From assembly GCA_003116995.1 (NCBI GenBank), contig BDSL01000112.1, positions 1 to 64,000 of the forward strand: DNA of 64,000 bases, read 5' to 3'. How positions within the stretch are numbered: position 1 is the stretch's first letter; the number at the start of each line of letters is the position of its first letter. This document shows positions 35,901 to 47,592 of the stretch, in pieces. The notes under the pieces were generated by a model. The model ran no database searches and was not told the origin of the DNA. It saw only the letters and a program-made list of their open reading frames with translations. The position numbers were made by a program, and so were the translations under genes. Source of the stretch: Yamagishiella unicocca. Taxonomy: Eukaryota; Chlorophyta; Chlorophyceae; Chlamydomonadales; Volvocaceae.

Positions 35901-38900
35901 GGGGCCCCCGGGGCCCCCGGGTGAAAAACACACATACACACGTTTGCTCCCCCCTTGCCCAGCAGGTATGCGCTGTCGCTGCTGGGCATGTGGTGGGCTG
36001 TGGGCCGGAGGGAGGTGCTGCTGTTCCTGCGCAACAAGCTCTTTTTCATCGCCGGGGCAGTGCAGGTGAGGGGGCAGGTGCAGGGGGCAGGTGCAGGGGG
36101 CGGTGAGGGGGCAGGACGGGAGCCGCGGGAGCCTCCTCCTCACACCTCTTCATCCAAGACGTTGCCCGTCCTGATTCACACACACTCACACACATACACA
36201 CACACGCGCGCCCCCCCCGCCCCTCAGATCATCTTCACGGCCTTCCTGGTGTCCACCACCTTCATTCGGCTGTCCAAGGACACGTTCGAGGACGCTAATC
36301 TCCACATGTCGGTCATGTTCTTCAGCCTCATGACCATGTTCATGGTGGGGGGCCCCGTGGGGGTTACAGAATAGAACCGGTTACTCGACATGGGAAGTGT
36401 AGCGGGGGGGGGCCGCTTTCAGGGTTTTAGGGACACGGATGAATTGGAGGCGATGAAGGCCGCACCAAAGGCAGCGACGAATGGGTTTTGAATGGGAGGG
36501 GGATGATGCTTTGTTTCTCCCAGCCTATGACGACGTTGACCGACGTTGACCAGCCTTGACGACGTTGACCGACGTTGACCAGCCTTGACCGTGACCGACG
36601 TTGACCAGCCTTGACGACGTTGACCGACGTTGACCAGCCTTCACCTTGACCGACGTTGACCGGCCCCACGGCGGGGGCTGCCGCTCCCGGATCCAATTCG
36701 CGTTCCCGCAGGGAGGCTTCAACTTCTGCCCCATCTACTGCCAGCGCCTGGCGGTGTTCTACAAGCAGCGAGACCACAACTTCTACTCGGCGGCCGCCTA
36801 CGCCATCAGCTGCTGCTTCATGCGGCTGCCGGAGCTGGTGTTTCAGAGCACTCTGTGGGCGATCATGGTGTACTTCTCTGCTGGCTTCGTGGAGGAGCCG
36901 GGCAGGTGGGGTCGCGCGGGGTGTGGGTGGGTGGATGGGTGGGTGTGGCCGGAGGCCTGTGTGTTTTGATGTACGACATCGGTGTAGGGGCGGGGTGTGG
37001 CGGGAGGCCTGTGTGCTTTGATGTACGACTTCGGTGTAGGGGCGGGGTGTTGGGAGGCAATGGCGGATTTGGGATGGGGTGCAGGGGCAGAGAGCGGTCA
37101 TTGGGCACCGCGCCTTTCTGTAGTCTTGTTGCCTTCTCGATGCCTAATATAATACTGCTAAACCCTTAAACCGTAAAACAAAACCCTGCAGGTTCTTCAT
37201 CTTCTGGCTCAACTTGGTCGCGGGGGGGTTCTACTCGGTGGCCATCTTCCAGCTGCTGGGGGCGGTGACAAGGCATGAGGTCATCGCTCAGGTACGACAC
37301 GTATACGACGGCCGTACGACGGTCGTCCTGTTCTGCGTGCGTGCCTCTCCACCCTCTGCTCGCCCCTCCCGCCCCTCCGCCTGCTGTCGCCCGCTCCGGT
37401 GTGTCCACGGAACCCTAAAGCCTAAACCCTAAACCCTGCGTCGTTCCCCAGGGCCTGGGAGCCGTGATGCTCATGATGAGCGTGCTTGGATCCGGATTCC
37501 CGATTGCCAGGAGTGAGTTTTCGGGAGTTGGGTTTTGGAGGTCCAGGGGAGGTCCCCCGGCGAGGCCACCTCCAGGGAGGTCACGCGCGTCCGGCACCTC
37601 GTCTCGGATTGTTGACTTCCACATTGCTGAAGACGCAATGCCTAGATCCCGAAATAGGGGGAGTCAAAGTTGCAGCTGGTCACTTCAGCTGCCACGGCGG
37701 GGTCGCAGCCCGCGGGGTGTCGCCGTCACCCGTCGCCACGGCTCCGAAACCCCGGAGCCCCTTACCCCTCTTTTTTCCCCTCCGAAACCCTGTATCCCGC
37801 CCGCCCGCCCGCCACCTGTCCCCCCTCGGCGCCCCCGAAACCCCAGCTTCCATTCCCCCCTGGTGGATCTGGTTTTACTGGGTCAATCCTATGGCCTGGG
37901 CCCTCCGCTCCATGGCCATCAACGAGCTCACTTCGAGCGCGTGGACGGCAACCGCAGCGGACTTCGATGAACCGAACATGACCATCGGCGAGGTACGAGT
38001 CAGTTAGTACGGACAAACAGTTGGGGACTACAAGCAGTTACTTGATAAATGGGTGTGTGTGTTGTTGTTGGTGAGATCAGCTGCAGTGGGCCGAGCATCT
38101 GGGTACTTCGGCAGCACAGGTACACTGGCCGAGTTACATGCCGGTATGGCATGCGCAAGACAGGCTACAGTACTCGTCCTTTGCCCGAGAACATATAAAT
38201 CGCTTCTGTAACCCTTTGCCCGAGAACATATAAATCGCTTCTGTAACCCCAACCCAACCCAACCCAACCCAACCCAACCCAACCCATCCATGAACAGTTC
38301 GCATTGGTCGCTCGCGGCTTCTACACCGACTGGAAGTGGGTGTGGGCCGGCATCGGAACGGTGTTGGGGCTGTCGCTGCTGCTGCTGGCGGGCCAGGTGG
38401 CGGCCCTGCACTGGCTGGGCGGTGAGGCTGCGACCCGCGGGTCGGGGCTGGGATGAGGATGATGCGTGTAGCATGTGGAGATCGATCTCGGGCTGTAGAC
38501 GTTGCAAGGGGCGGGTTGGGAAGCTGTACGAATTACGAGAAGATGCGGGGGAGGATCGGGGGGAGGCGGCATGACATGACTCGTACCGTCGTACGTCCCA
38601 GCAGTCTGTCCTCGTGCGAAACACCTTTTCGGCCCTCCCCCAGCCGCCGTGCTTCCCCACCCTAAAGAGTAGTGCGACCCGCACGGCAGCCATCGTCGCG
38701 GACGCGCCAATTGCCCCACCCTGCGCTCGAGGAGTGGCTATCAAGAGGCCTGAAGCAAACCCGAAGAAACGCATTCACGTCCTTGTCTGCACGATTGTAC
38801 GACGATTGTACGACGCGCGCGCGTTCTTGTTGCTGCTACTGCCGCCGCCGCCGCAGCTCCCCTGAGCTTCCGGCCCCCTGTGGATGAGGACGACGAGGAG

Positions 38901-41900
38901 GAGGCCGCGAAGCAGCTGCAGAAGGACGAAAGCGTGGGCAACAAGGCGCTTGGCATGTACGGCAACGGAAGCGGCGACGCCAGCACTGACAAGGAGGCGG
39001 CGCAGCTTCAGATGTCGCGAACGGTCCGTTGCCGGTTGGCGGTTGGCGATTTCTTTGCTCGTTGCAACCACCCGATCCTGCCTTCGCACCGCTGCCACCA
39101 CCATGTCAATCGTATCTAGCTCCCCCGTCTCCGAGGCTCCCTCCCCTTCCCTCCCCGACCCCCCCCACCCTCCCCTCCCCTCTCCTCCGCCCCTCCCCGA
39201 CCCCCGTGCACCAGGTCACCGGCTCCGACGCCACCAACGGTCAGTCCAACAGTAACGGTAACGGCAATGGTAACGGCCAAGCCGACGGGCGCCAGTCGAA
39301 CAGCAGCGGCGCGCCGCTCAAGGTGCCGGTGGTGGCGGGTGACGTGGCTGTGCGGGTGACCCGTGGGTCGAACCTGTCGTTCTCCCCGGTGGTCATGGCC
39401 TTTCGCGGCGTCAACTACTTTGTGCCGAGCCCCACTGGAAGCGGTGAGTGCGGTTGTTGAGGGAGGGTGCGGCGGGGGAGGGAGGGTACGGTGGTCGAGG
39501 GAGGGTGCGGTGGTCGAGGTGGGCGCAGTGGTCGAGGGAGCGTGCGGTGGGAGAGGGTTGCAGCTACACTCAGCTGAGACCGGCAGTGCCCCAAGACGAC
39601 GCCAAAAAACACATCTCCCCTCCCCCCTCCCCCCTCCCCTCGTTCTTCCCCCTCAGGTGAGCTCCAGCTGCTCAACGGTGTCAGCGGCCTTTTCGTACCG
39701 GGGGTGCTCACCAGGTAACTGCCAGGCGGTTGCGGGGGTGGTTGCAAACCGCCATTTCCAACTGTAGATAGTACATAATATGTGAAGCGCATAGGCGAAT
39801 GGATTGGGGATCCGACACTGGGACGCAGGAGAAAAGCGGTTGGTAGGAGAGCGTATTCGCTCGGACATGCATTTGGTGGCGTTAAGTAGAGGGCCTTACG
39901 TCGCTGGTGGCCCTGTCGTACACCTGTCGGGATTCCCCTCCTCCCCCTCTCCCCCCAAACACCCTCCCTTCCTCCCCTCCCACCGCAGTCTGATGGGCGC
40001 ATCCGGCGCTGGCAAGACCACGCTGATGGACGTGCTGGCGGGTCGCAAGACGGGCGGGCGGGCGGAGGGGGTGCAGGTGGTGAACGGCGCCCCCAAGCGG
40101 ATGTCCACATTCGCCCGCCTGATGGGCTACGTGGAGCAGTTCGATGCGCACAACCCGCAGGTGGGGCGATCTACCGCTGCTTACCCGCACGTGTGCGTGT
40201 GTGTATGTGTAGGGTTATTGACACGCACTGCTGCCCGAAACCCCTCCCCTCGCCCCAACATGCCCCCCCCCTTCCCCCCTCCAACATGCCCCCTCCCTCC
40301 CCCGCCTCGCCCCAACATGCCCCCTCCCCTCCCCCCCTCCCCCCTCGCCCCAACAGGCAACTGTGGAGGAGGCGCTGCTCTTCTCCGCCCACCTGCGTGT
40401 CCCCCCGGGTGTCTTGGGCAGGGGGGAGGTGCGCGGGTTCGTGGAGGAGGTGATGGAGGTGGTGGAGCTGGGCCCGCTGGCCAGGCACGCAGTGGGGTAT
40501 GGCGGCGCAGCAGGTGGGGGGCTCTCCACGGAGGCCCGCAAGCGACTCACCATCGCATGCGAGTTGGTGGCCAACCCCTCCATCGTGTTCCTGGTGGGTG
40601 GGGGGGTCCGAGGGGTTTAGGGTTAAGGGTTACGGTTCTAGGGTTGGGGTTTGAGTGGGTGGCAGGGAGGTGGGGGCTGACCCATGGGTCGGAGGGTGGC
40701 AGGGGACGACATGGCATGTGGTGTTTCGAGTTTTAGGACGCGGGGCCGGGAGGGGGTTACCAGACACGTACACCAGACCACCCTAACCACCCTAACCACC
40801 CTAACCCACTCCACTCGCCGACCTGCAGGACGAGCCCACCACGGGCCTGGACGCCCGAGCAGCCGGAATGGTGATGCGTGCCGTACGCAACACCGTGGCC
40901 ACCGGCCGTACCGTTGTGTGCACCATCCACCAGGTGAGTGCAGCAAACCGCAAACCGCCAACTGGGGCGCAATGCAGCGGGGCTTCCCCATTGGTTGGGC
41001 ACGGTTGGTGGTTAAGAGCCGTGAGAGGACGCCCCCTGACGCCCTCCCCGACCCCCTGCCGCCTCCTCCTGTGCCGCCCGCCATGTCGCCCACCATGTTG
41101 CCCGTCGTACAGCCCAACCGCGAGATCATGGACTATTTTGACGAGTGAGTGCGCGCGCCGCCACCGCCTCCTGTGATGGCATTCCGGAGGGGAGAGTCTT
41201 CAGAAAAGAGGGTGAAGCTGCTCTGGTTTCCTTCACCCATCCATCCGTCCAGGAAGGGGCTCCTTGTTTCGTGTCGTGGGACTTCCGTCATAAAACTGAG
41301 TGGTCCTAGGGTTTAGGGTTTTAGGGTTTCGGAACCAACACCTCCGGGGCTCCCATGACTTCCCTCCTGGCTCACCTGTGCCTCCCCCCTAACCCCACCC
41401 GCACCCTCGCTGCTATCCCCACCTCGAACCCACGACAAGTCCCCTGGTGTCTCAAACTCCTGACGTCCCGGGCCCCGGCCGCCCCTAAACCCCCGTTCAA
41501 CCCCCAACCCCCCGGTTCTTTTCTGTAACCCTCCCCCCAGGCTGCTGCTGCTCAAGCCAGGCGGCCGGGTCATCTTCAACGGACCCGTGGGTCGGCCCAG
41601 CCAGGCCGCCCTCATCTCCTACCTGGAAGCAATCCCCGGGGTGCCCAGGTGGGGGGTTAGGGTTTCGCTGGTTAGGCCGGAGGCGGACGTGTGTGTATGT
41701 GTTGTTACTTATTTGTTGTGCGGAAGGCGCTGGGGGGTGCACTCTCTGGGCTGGGTGCGCCGCCTCCCTTTCACTTCCCCCGCCTCCCGACAAGAGCGTG
41801 GCTGGCGTGAACACATATGTTATTAGTCCCCGACCCCTGGGTCACCCGCCCCCTGGATCGCCCGCCCCCTGGGTCAACCGCCCACGCCGCGCGTGCCTGC

Positions 41901-44900
41901 GTTTGCCAAAACACACACGCACACGCACCCGACGCCTGCAGGTACGAGCCGGTGTTCAACCCCGCCAACTACATGCTGGAGGTGACGGCTCCAGGGGCGG
42001 AGGCGGCCATGGGAGTGGACTTCGCGGACCTGTGGGAGGCGAGCGAGCTGGCGGCGTGAGTGGCTCGGGGTCGGGGGGTTTGATAAGAGAATTCGCGAAT
42101 CGGGGGGGGAAGGGGGGGAGAGAAAACCCGGTTGGGCGGGGGCTGAGATGACCCGGTCGGGGGGGAGGGCTGAGAAGACCCGGTCGGGGAGGGCCATGGG
42201 GGCGGGCGGCTAGGAGCAAAAGACGGCGACGCAATGCTGGTCAGTGGCAGGGGGCAGGGGCCGGGTTCGAAACCCACGACCTCGGTTTCCAATCCATTGG
42301 ACCAAACCCAAACCCCTCCCACCCCCCTTCCCCTTCGATGCTGGGACTATCTCTCTTTTACCCCACCCCCACCCCCTCCCTTCCCCTTCCCCCATCAGCG
42401 CCGCCAATGCCCGGCTCGAGCCGCAGATGGCCACCGCCGCCGACGCCACCACCGCCGACGCCAGCGGCGGGGAGGCCTTCGCCGGCGCCGCCGCCATGTA
42501 CGGCGGCCGCCAGTACGCCCAACCCGCGGCCGTACAGCTGGCGCTGCTGCTGCGGCGCGGCTTGGTGAGCTACTGGAGGAACCCCGCGTACAACCTGCTG
42601 CGATTCGTGGTGACGGTGCTGCTGGCGCTGGCGCTAGGGACGCTATATTGGGACGCCGGCACAAACCGGTGAGTGGGGTTGCAAGGAATGCGCGTGGATG
42701 CGAGAAAAACCGTTTAGAACAGACGCTTTAAGATGCAAGTGTGCGTGGGGGGGTTAAAGGATAGTCCATGTGTGTGAAACCGTGCAACGGCGGGGTCGGA
42801 GGGGTAATGGTGGGGATTGCGGGGAGGAGCGGGAGGCAAACGAGTCGTGGCGGGTAATCTTGGGTTACTAGGTGGAGGTGACCTTGGGAGCCGCAGGGAT
42901 GCCTCACCTCCCCCCCTTGCCAAGTTCCGCGGTGCAGGCACCTGCGTGTGTGTTTTAGCTGCAACTCCTCCCCCCCCCATTCCCCCTCTTCCCGGCCGCT
43001 CCCCCCGCACCCACCCATACACACAGCTCCACGCTGCTGGGTGTGTTGGACATCATGGGCTCTCTCTACACCACCTCGCTGTTCCTGGCTATGACTAATT
43101 GCCTCACGGTGGGTCGGGGGAGCGGCGGCAAAACCCGGTTACACGGCATTGGGGACGAGGGTCGGGGGGTTTGATAAGAGAATCCGCGAATCCACGGCCC
43201 GGAACTGGTTGCAGGGGCCAACCTGATAGGGGGGAGCGTAGGGGTGGGTGGGTGGGAGGGGGTGAGGAACTCGCGGGCGGGCCGAACCACCCACCCAACC
43301 GTACGGTGTTTTTCTCGCCTCCACGGGTCTTCCTCGAAACCCAACCGTGAGGGGGTGGGCGGGTGGACCAGGAGGAGGAGGAGCGGCAGAGCGAGGGGGC
43401 AGGCGGTTGCGGTTTCGGAGGACGGAGAGAGGGTTGAAGGGCGCAGGGAAGTTCAGACGTGTATCCGTGTTCGAGGTGTGTTTGGGGGGGAGATTGGTGA
43501 GGAAACCCGGCGTGGAGGGTCGGGGTTTGCGGGTTATTGCGGGACACCTAACTCTGGCCCTCGCTGCTGGAGTTTCTTCCCCACCCTACCCGCAGGCCCT
43601 GGCGTCCGCATCACCGATTCTGACCGTTTTCGCCAGCATCCAATGCCAACCCGACTCGACGGCGCTCTTAAAACCCTAAAACCCTAAAACCCCCTCCCCT
43701 CCCCTCCATCCCCCCCTGCAGGTGATGCCGGTGGTCATGTCCGAGCGCGCCGTCTTCTATCGCGAGCGCTCCTCGGGGATGTACGGCAGCGTCGTATTCG
43801 CGGCCGCGCAGGGCCTCACTGAGTTTCCATACTTGTTCGTACAGTCAGTCGTGTACGTCATCATCGTGTACTGCACCACGCGTTATGAGTTCGACTCGGC
43901 GAAGGCGGTCTGGTTTTGGTAGGTGTTCGGGAGGAGGTTGGAGGAGGGGGGTTGAATTAGGGTTTCCTGCGGGTGTGGGCGGTGGGAGGGCCTTTCCTAC
44001 TCCTACACCTCAATACACCTCCAATTCGGATCCTCGCCTGCTCTTCCTTTGCACACGGCACTCACATACACACACACCCGGGCGCTCCACCCCACCCCCC
44101 TCCCCTCTCCCCGTTGCTCCCCCGGCCCCCCCCCGCTGTTGCCTCATCAGGCTCTTCATCTGGCTCAACATCCAGTCCTTCACCTACCTGGGCATGGGCG
44201 TCATGAACCTGACTCCCAACATGCCCGCCTGCGTGGCCCTCACGAGCTTCGCGGTGCTGCTGTGGAACCTGTTTTGCGGCTTCCTCATCTATCGCGACGT
44301 GAGTCTCACCCCCGGCCCCCGGCCCCTGGCCCCTGGCCCCCTTCGTCATGCATCTCGAAACGTCTTTCCTAAACGGTGTTTCTCGCATCCACGCGCCTTC
44401 CTCCCTCTCCCCTCACCGCACCAGCGTGCATCTTGAAACATCTTTCCTAAACGGGTTTTTTTTTCTCGCATTTACGAGTCTTCCTCGAAACCCCTCCGTC
44501 GTTGCACCCCTGCGACCCCCGCCATCCCCACCCCCCATGTCCAGTTACCGGTCGTTTTCCTGTCTTTCTGCCACCCCCACCATCCCCACCCCATCCCAGT
44601 GCCCCAGCATGCGTCCACAAGCTAGGTCTCCGCCGACCCTGCGCCAACTATCCTGTCCTTGTCGCGTCAACGGTTTTCACGCCACCCCATCCCCTCGCAC
44701 CCTCACCTGCCGCATGTCAACCCCCTGTTGGCAAACCTCAACCCCCTGTTGACAAACCTCAACCCCCTGTTGGCAAACACGGACTGCTGACCCGCAAACA
44801 GGACATCAAGCCCTGGTGGCTGTGGGCTTACTACTTCAACCCGGCCACGTGAGTCGGGGGGCCGTGAGCGTAGACCCGTGGGTCGGCACTCAAAAGGAAA

Positions 44901-46569
44901 AAATAATAATAATCAATATTACGTCGGCCGTAGCCTGGCGTGTATTAAGAGAAAACCGGGTAGGAGACGGTCAGGACGCCCGTTTTTGGTGGGGAGCCAA
45001 TTGTGTTTGTTTTGTTGGGTCGGGGATTGGAGAGCGGGGGGAGCCGCGTCGCGTTGGGATGAGAGCCGAGCGATGCGGCCAGTCCGCCAGGTTGCAGCCT
45101 CCAACTCCCAACCACAGCCCCGACAGGCCGCCTCCACAGGTCTGAAGCTAGTCCATCCCAGTGCTCCAGCATGCGCCCACAAAATCGGTGTCCGAAGGCC
45201 ATGCGCCAACTACCCTGTCCGTGTCGCATGAACGGTTTTTATGCCACTCCCCGCCCCCCATGTCCAGTAAGTAACCGGTCCTTTCCTATCCTTTCCTATA
45301 ACGCCCCGCCCCTGATAATGCTGACCTGCGAGCTTCCTCTCCTGCCCCCCCCCCCATCCAGTGCTCCAGCATGCGCCCACAAATTTGGTGTCCGACGACC
45401 ATGCGCCAACTATCCTGTCCTGTTGCGTAAACCGGTTTTTATACACCCCCCCCCTCCTCGCTGTCCGCCGACCATGCGCCCACTATCTTCTCATTTTTCG
45501 TGTCACCGGTCTCACCCCCCCCCCCCGTGGATTCGCGGATTCTCTTAACCGCCGCCCCCCCCCGACCCTTTCCTAACAGGTACACGATCTATGGATGCAT
45601 CACCACGCAGCTAGGCGACCTGACAGACGAACAGATCCTCGTTGGTGAGAACGCTAGGGTTTTAGGTTCGCAAGAGGGTCTGGGGGACAGCGCTGGCGGC
45701 CAGCGTTAAGACTGTGGATGAAGGGGGACACCCTGGAGCACGGGCCAGCTTGGGCCGTGTTTGTGTAGTTCCTAGGTTCTGTCGGGGAGGTGGGGGAGGT
45801 GGAGGTTTTTGGATGTTAATTAAGTTTGGGGAGGTGTAGGTGGGGGTTGAGTGCAGCTTCTTCTCTGTACGACGACCGTTGAGACCCCCCACGTCATATC
45901 CTCCCTGGGTCCGGCTGCCGCTGCATCTGCTCTTGGGCCCCCCCTTCGGCCCACTCCTCGCCCCACCTGGACCGCCATCTTCGCCTTGGCTTCACCAAAA
46001 CCCCCAACCCCAATCCCTTGTACGGCACGCAGGCAAGGATCAGTACATGTCCGTGGCGGAGTACATCGAAACCACCTTCAACTACAAGTGAGCTCCAGGG
46101 GGGGCTCTTGGGGGAGCGGCGGGGAGGAGAAGCGGAGGGGAGGGGCTCTTGCGACATCGGAGAGGAAGGGAGAGGAGGGGAGGGGAGGGCTTGAGGGGAA
46201 GGGAGCGGAGGGAAAGGGAGGGAGGGCAGGAGGGTCAGATGAGGCGAAGGGGGTTTGAGCATGGGGGGAGCCATGCCTGACTGATCATGTGTGAGCACGT
46301 ACGGCAGCTGGCAACTGCCACACCGATCTGATTGCATCGACTTGCCCCTGGTGTCAAACCCTATGCTACCCCCCTCCTCGATTCCAAACCCCCCGCCCCC
46401 CTCCACCACCCTCACCCGCCCCCTCCCTCTCAACCCCCCCACCCCACCCCGGACGTGCTGCAGCTACGACATGCGGGGCTGGCTGGTGCTTATATTGATC
46501 AGCTTCATAGTCTTCTTTCGCGCAATGTCGTACATCGGGCTCCGCTTCATGAACTTCCAGGTTCGGTGA
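29949..46569 (+). CDS. Full-size ABCG (PDR-type) ABC transporter, 34 exons, ~1543 residues
   Basis: Exon ends: -30316, 31555-31636, 31937-32366, 32859-32974, 33414-33516, 34036-34073, 34191-34271, 34779-34958, 35368-35469, 35648-35745, 35966-36065, 36228-36344, 36712-36905, 37192-37291, 37452-37512, 37847-37992, 38298-38421, 38857-39023, 39215-39443, 39657-39714, 39989-40160, 40357-40593, 40829-40933, 41113-41144, 41541-41648, 41942-42055, 42399-42668, 43027-43108, 43722-43918, 44151-44298, 44802-44848, 45580-45644, 46033-46087, 46464-46569. All phases agree and the reading frame is unbroken to TGA at 46567. It is an ATP-driven exporter of the plasma-membrane pleiotropic-drug-resistance type; the layout is NBD1-TMD1-NBD2-TMD2. 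It ends MNFQVR, near the usual FNFQRR. The N-terminus is uncertain: the frame is open from ATG 29814, with ATGs also at 29949 and 30201, and a splice acceptor-like AG sits at 30139. The substrate cannot be told from sequence. The exon-18 donor (GTCCGT) is weak. Confidence 0.9.
30365..30440 (-). repeat. Dispersed intron repeat, family C (copy)
   Basis: About 70 bp shared in inverted orientation with 55105-55172 in the kinase gene (GTCCGAAGGCTATGCACC ... CCGGTTCTTTTATGTAACC). Partial relatives are at 36363-36405 and 33640-33680. It sits in intron 1 of the transporter. Confidence 0.8.
31158..31240. repeat. 20-bp tandem repeat GTGTCGGGTTGGGTCAGGTC
   Basis: About four exact copies in intron 1 of the ABCG transporter. 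Confidence 0.9.
31371..31425 (+). repeat. Dispersed intron repeat, family A (copy)
   Basis: Core CGTCTGTTCTAAACGG, a T-run, CTCGCATCCACGGGTCTTCC. Related copies lie at 34663-34722, 44347-44402 and 44425-44490 (plus), a partial at 43300-43342, and minus-oriented copies at 42699-42735, 54108-54165 and 54200-54255. All lie in introns of the transporter or the kinase gene. Confidence 0.85.
31937..34958 (+). other. ABCG transporter: nucleotide-binding domain 1
   Basis: Walker [10 protein letters not shown] (about residues 204-212), Q-loop region [19 protein letters not shown], signature ISGGQKRR (356-363), Walker [14 protein letters not shown] with the D-E pair at about 380-381 created by the splice junction 34073/34191, and a switch region [18 protein letters not shown] with Q where the H-loop histidine would be. 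NBD1 of PDR proteins commonly deviates here. Confidence 0.9.
36536..36658. repeat. Tandem repeat of TTGACGACGTTGACCGACGTTGACCAG type
   Basis: About 120 bp of TTGACC-based units in the intron before the transporter exon starting at 36712. Confidence 0.9.
36946..37049. repeat. Tandem duplication of about 54 bp
   Basis: Two adjacent copies of GGAGGCCTGTGTG.TTTGATG... in the intron after the exon ending at 36905. Confidence 0.85.
38238..38285. repeat. AACCC pentanucleotide tract
   Basis: About eight AACCC units immediately before the acceptor of the transporter exon at 38298. Confidence 0.9.
39215..41648 (+). other. ABCG transporter: nucleotide-binding domain 2
   Basis: [17 protein letters not shown], Walker [10 protein letters not shown] (968-976) in [20 protein letters not shown], signature LSTEARKR (1078-1085, the usual LSTEQRKR variant), Walker [17 protein letters not shown] with D-E at 1102-1103, and H-loop CTIHQ. 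All catalytic residues are present. The domain is cut into seven exons. Confidence 0.92.
44598..45510 (+). repeat. Cluster of related intron repeats
   Basis: Copies of CCAGCATGCG.CCACAA ... GCGCCAACTATCCTGTCC start near 44600, 45165 and 45366, with a shorter one near 45468. They span the introns on either side of the exon 44802-44848 and hold a 21-bp triplet CAACCCCCTGTTG.CAAACCT (44722-44780). Confidence 0.8.
44899..44950 (-). mobile_element. Second copy of the short ATT-tailed element
   Basis: It shares TATTACG.CGGCCG, AGCCTGGCGTGTATTAAG and the flanking AAT/ATT run with the insert at 6086-6223. It lies in the intron after the transporter exon ending at 44848. I could not find its full boundaries or a target-site duplication. 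Confidence 0.5.
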
Positions 46570-47507
46570 GCGTCGAACGGAACCCCAACCCCAGTGGCGG
46601 ACGGCTGGCTGGCTGGCTGGATGCCTCCTGCATCGCGCCGTACAGCACGATGTGGTCGCGTGTACGGCATGACCTGTTCCACTGACGGCGGTAGTACCGC
46701 GGCGGCGCCGGCCGGGGCGGCGTCTCGCTGCATTGAAAGCCGTACGACGAAAAAAATGAACGCTGTACGACGACGACGACGGCGTGTGGGTGTTCATGTG
46801 TGCGTTGGAAGAAATGTGTTGGAAAGAAGAGCCGGAAGAAAAACGTGAAGATGGCAAAATGAGAAGCGACGGAAACGTGGGCGAGAGACCAACGAGAGGA
46901 GAGGGAGAGGCGGGTGCCGCGGCGCGCGGAGCGGAGAGGTTGGGCGGTTGGGCCGTACTCAACTGCTATAACCGTAGGCCCCCCGCCCCGAGTGCGCGCT
47001 CTTCAAGAGCTGTCTGCCCCATGTATGTGTACGGCGTATGGTTCATGGTACGGCACTGTACGGTCCGTGTGACCCCAGCGAACATGTCAGTTTCAGTAGC
47101 GACGGTTGGACGGTCGCGATCCGGGGCGGACGAAAGGCGCGATCCGCTACTGTCGCCGCCAACCGGGTGTTAACCCCGGCGGCCTGTTTACGACGGAGAG
47201 GGTGGTTCAGATGAACGGTATGAGCGAGTGATCAGCGAGTGATCGGCGCTTTGCTGCAACGACATGATGGAGGTCGCGAAATGCTATGATGGCTACCAAC
47301 GCAACAGAGGCTCCAATGCTGGACACGGCGGTCGGGGGAGGATGCTTGTGGTATCTATGGCGGGCGGGGCTCGAGGAAGACGGTGGGCGGGGTGGGGGGG
47401 GTTAGGAGGGGCCGGTGCCGGCTGGGGTCCCGGGGGCAGATCACGTTTGAGGAGTCCGTCGTGTGCGTGTGTGTTTTGGTTCATGTTCCCGCGCGCTGGG
47501 TTGTGGG

Positions 47508-47592
47508 GGGATTGATAAGAGAGTCCGCGAATCCACGGCCGACAAACGGGGGGGGGGGGATTTGATAAGAGAATCCGCGAATCCACGGCCGA
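47508..47592 (+). repeat. Dispersed repeat, family B, two tandem copies
   Basis: GATTTGATAAGAGAATCCGC followed by GAATCCACGGCCGACAAAC occurs twice here. Other copies are at 43168-43199 and 42077-42103 (plus), and at 45530-45550 and 50382-50412 (minus). Confidence 0.88.

Larger units (their letters stand above)
35966..38421 (+). other. ABCG transporter: transmembrane domain 1
   Basis: Segments include [139 protein letters not shown] and [29 protein letters not shown] and PWW.W.YW.NPM are PDR hallmarks. Confidence 0.88.
42399..46569 (+). other. ABCG transporter: transmembrane domain 2
   Basis: [118 protein letters not shown] and [20 protein letters not shown], ending [21 protein letters not shown] and WW.W.YY.NP..Y are conserved PDR positions. 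Confidence 0.9.
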
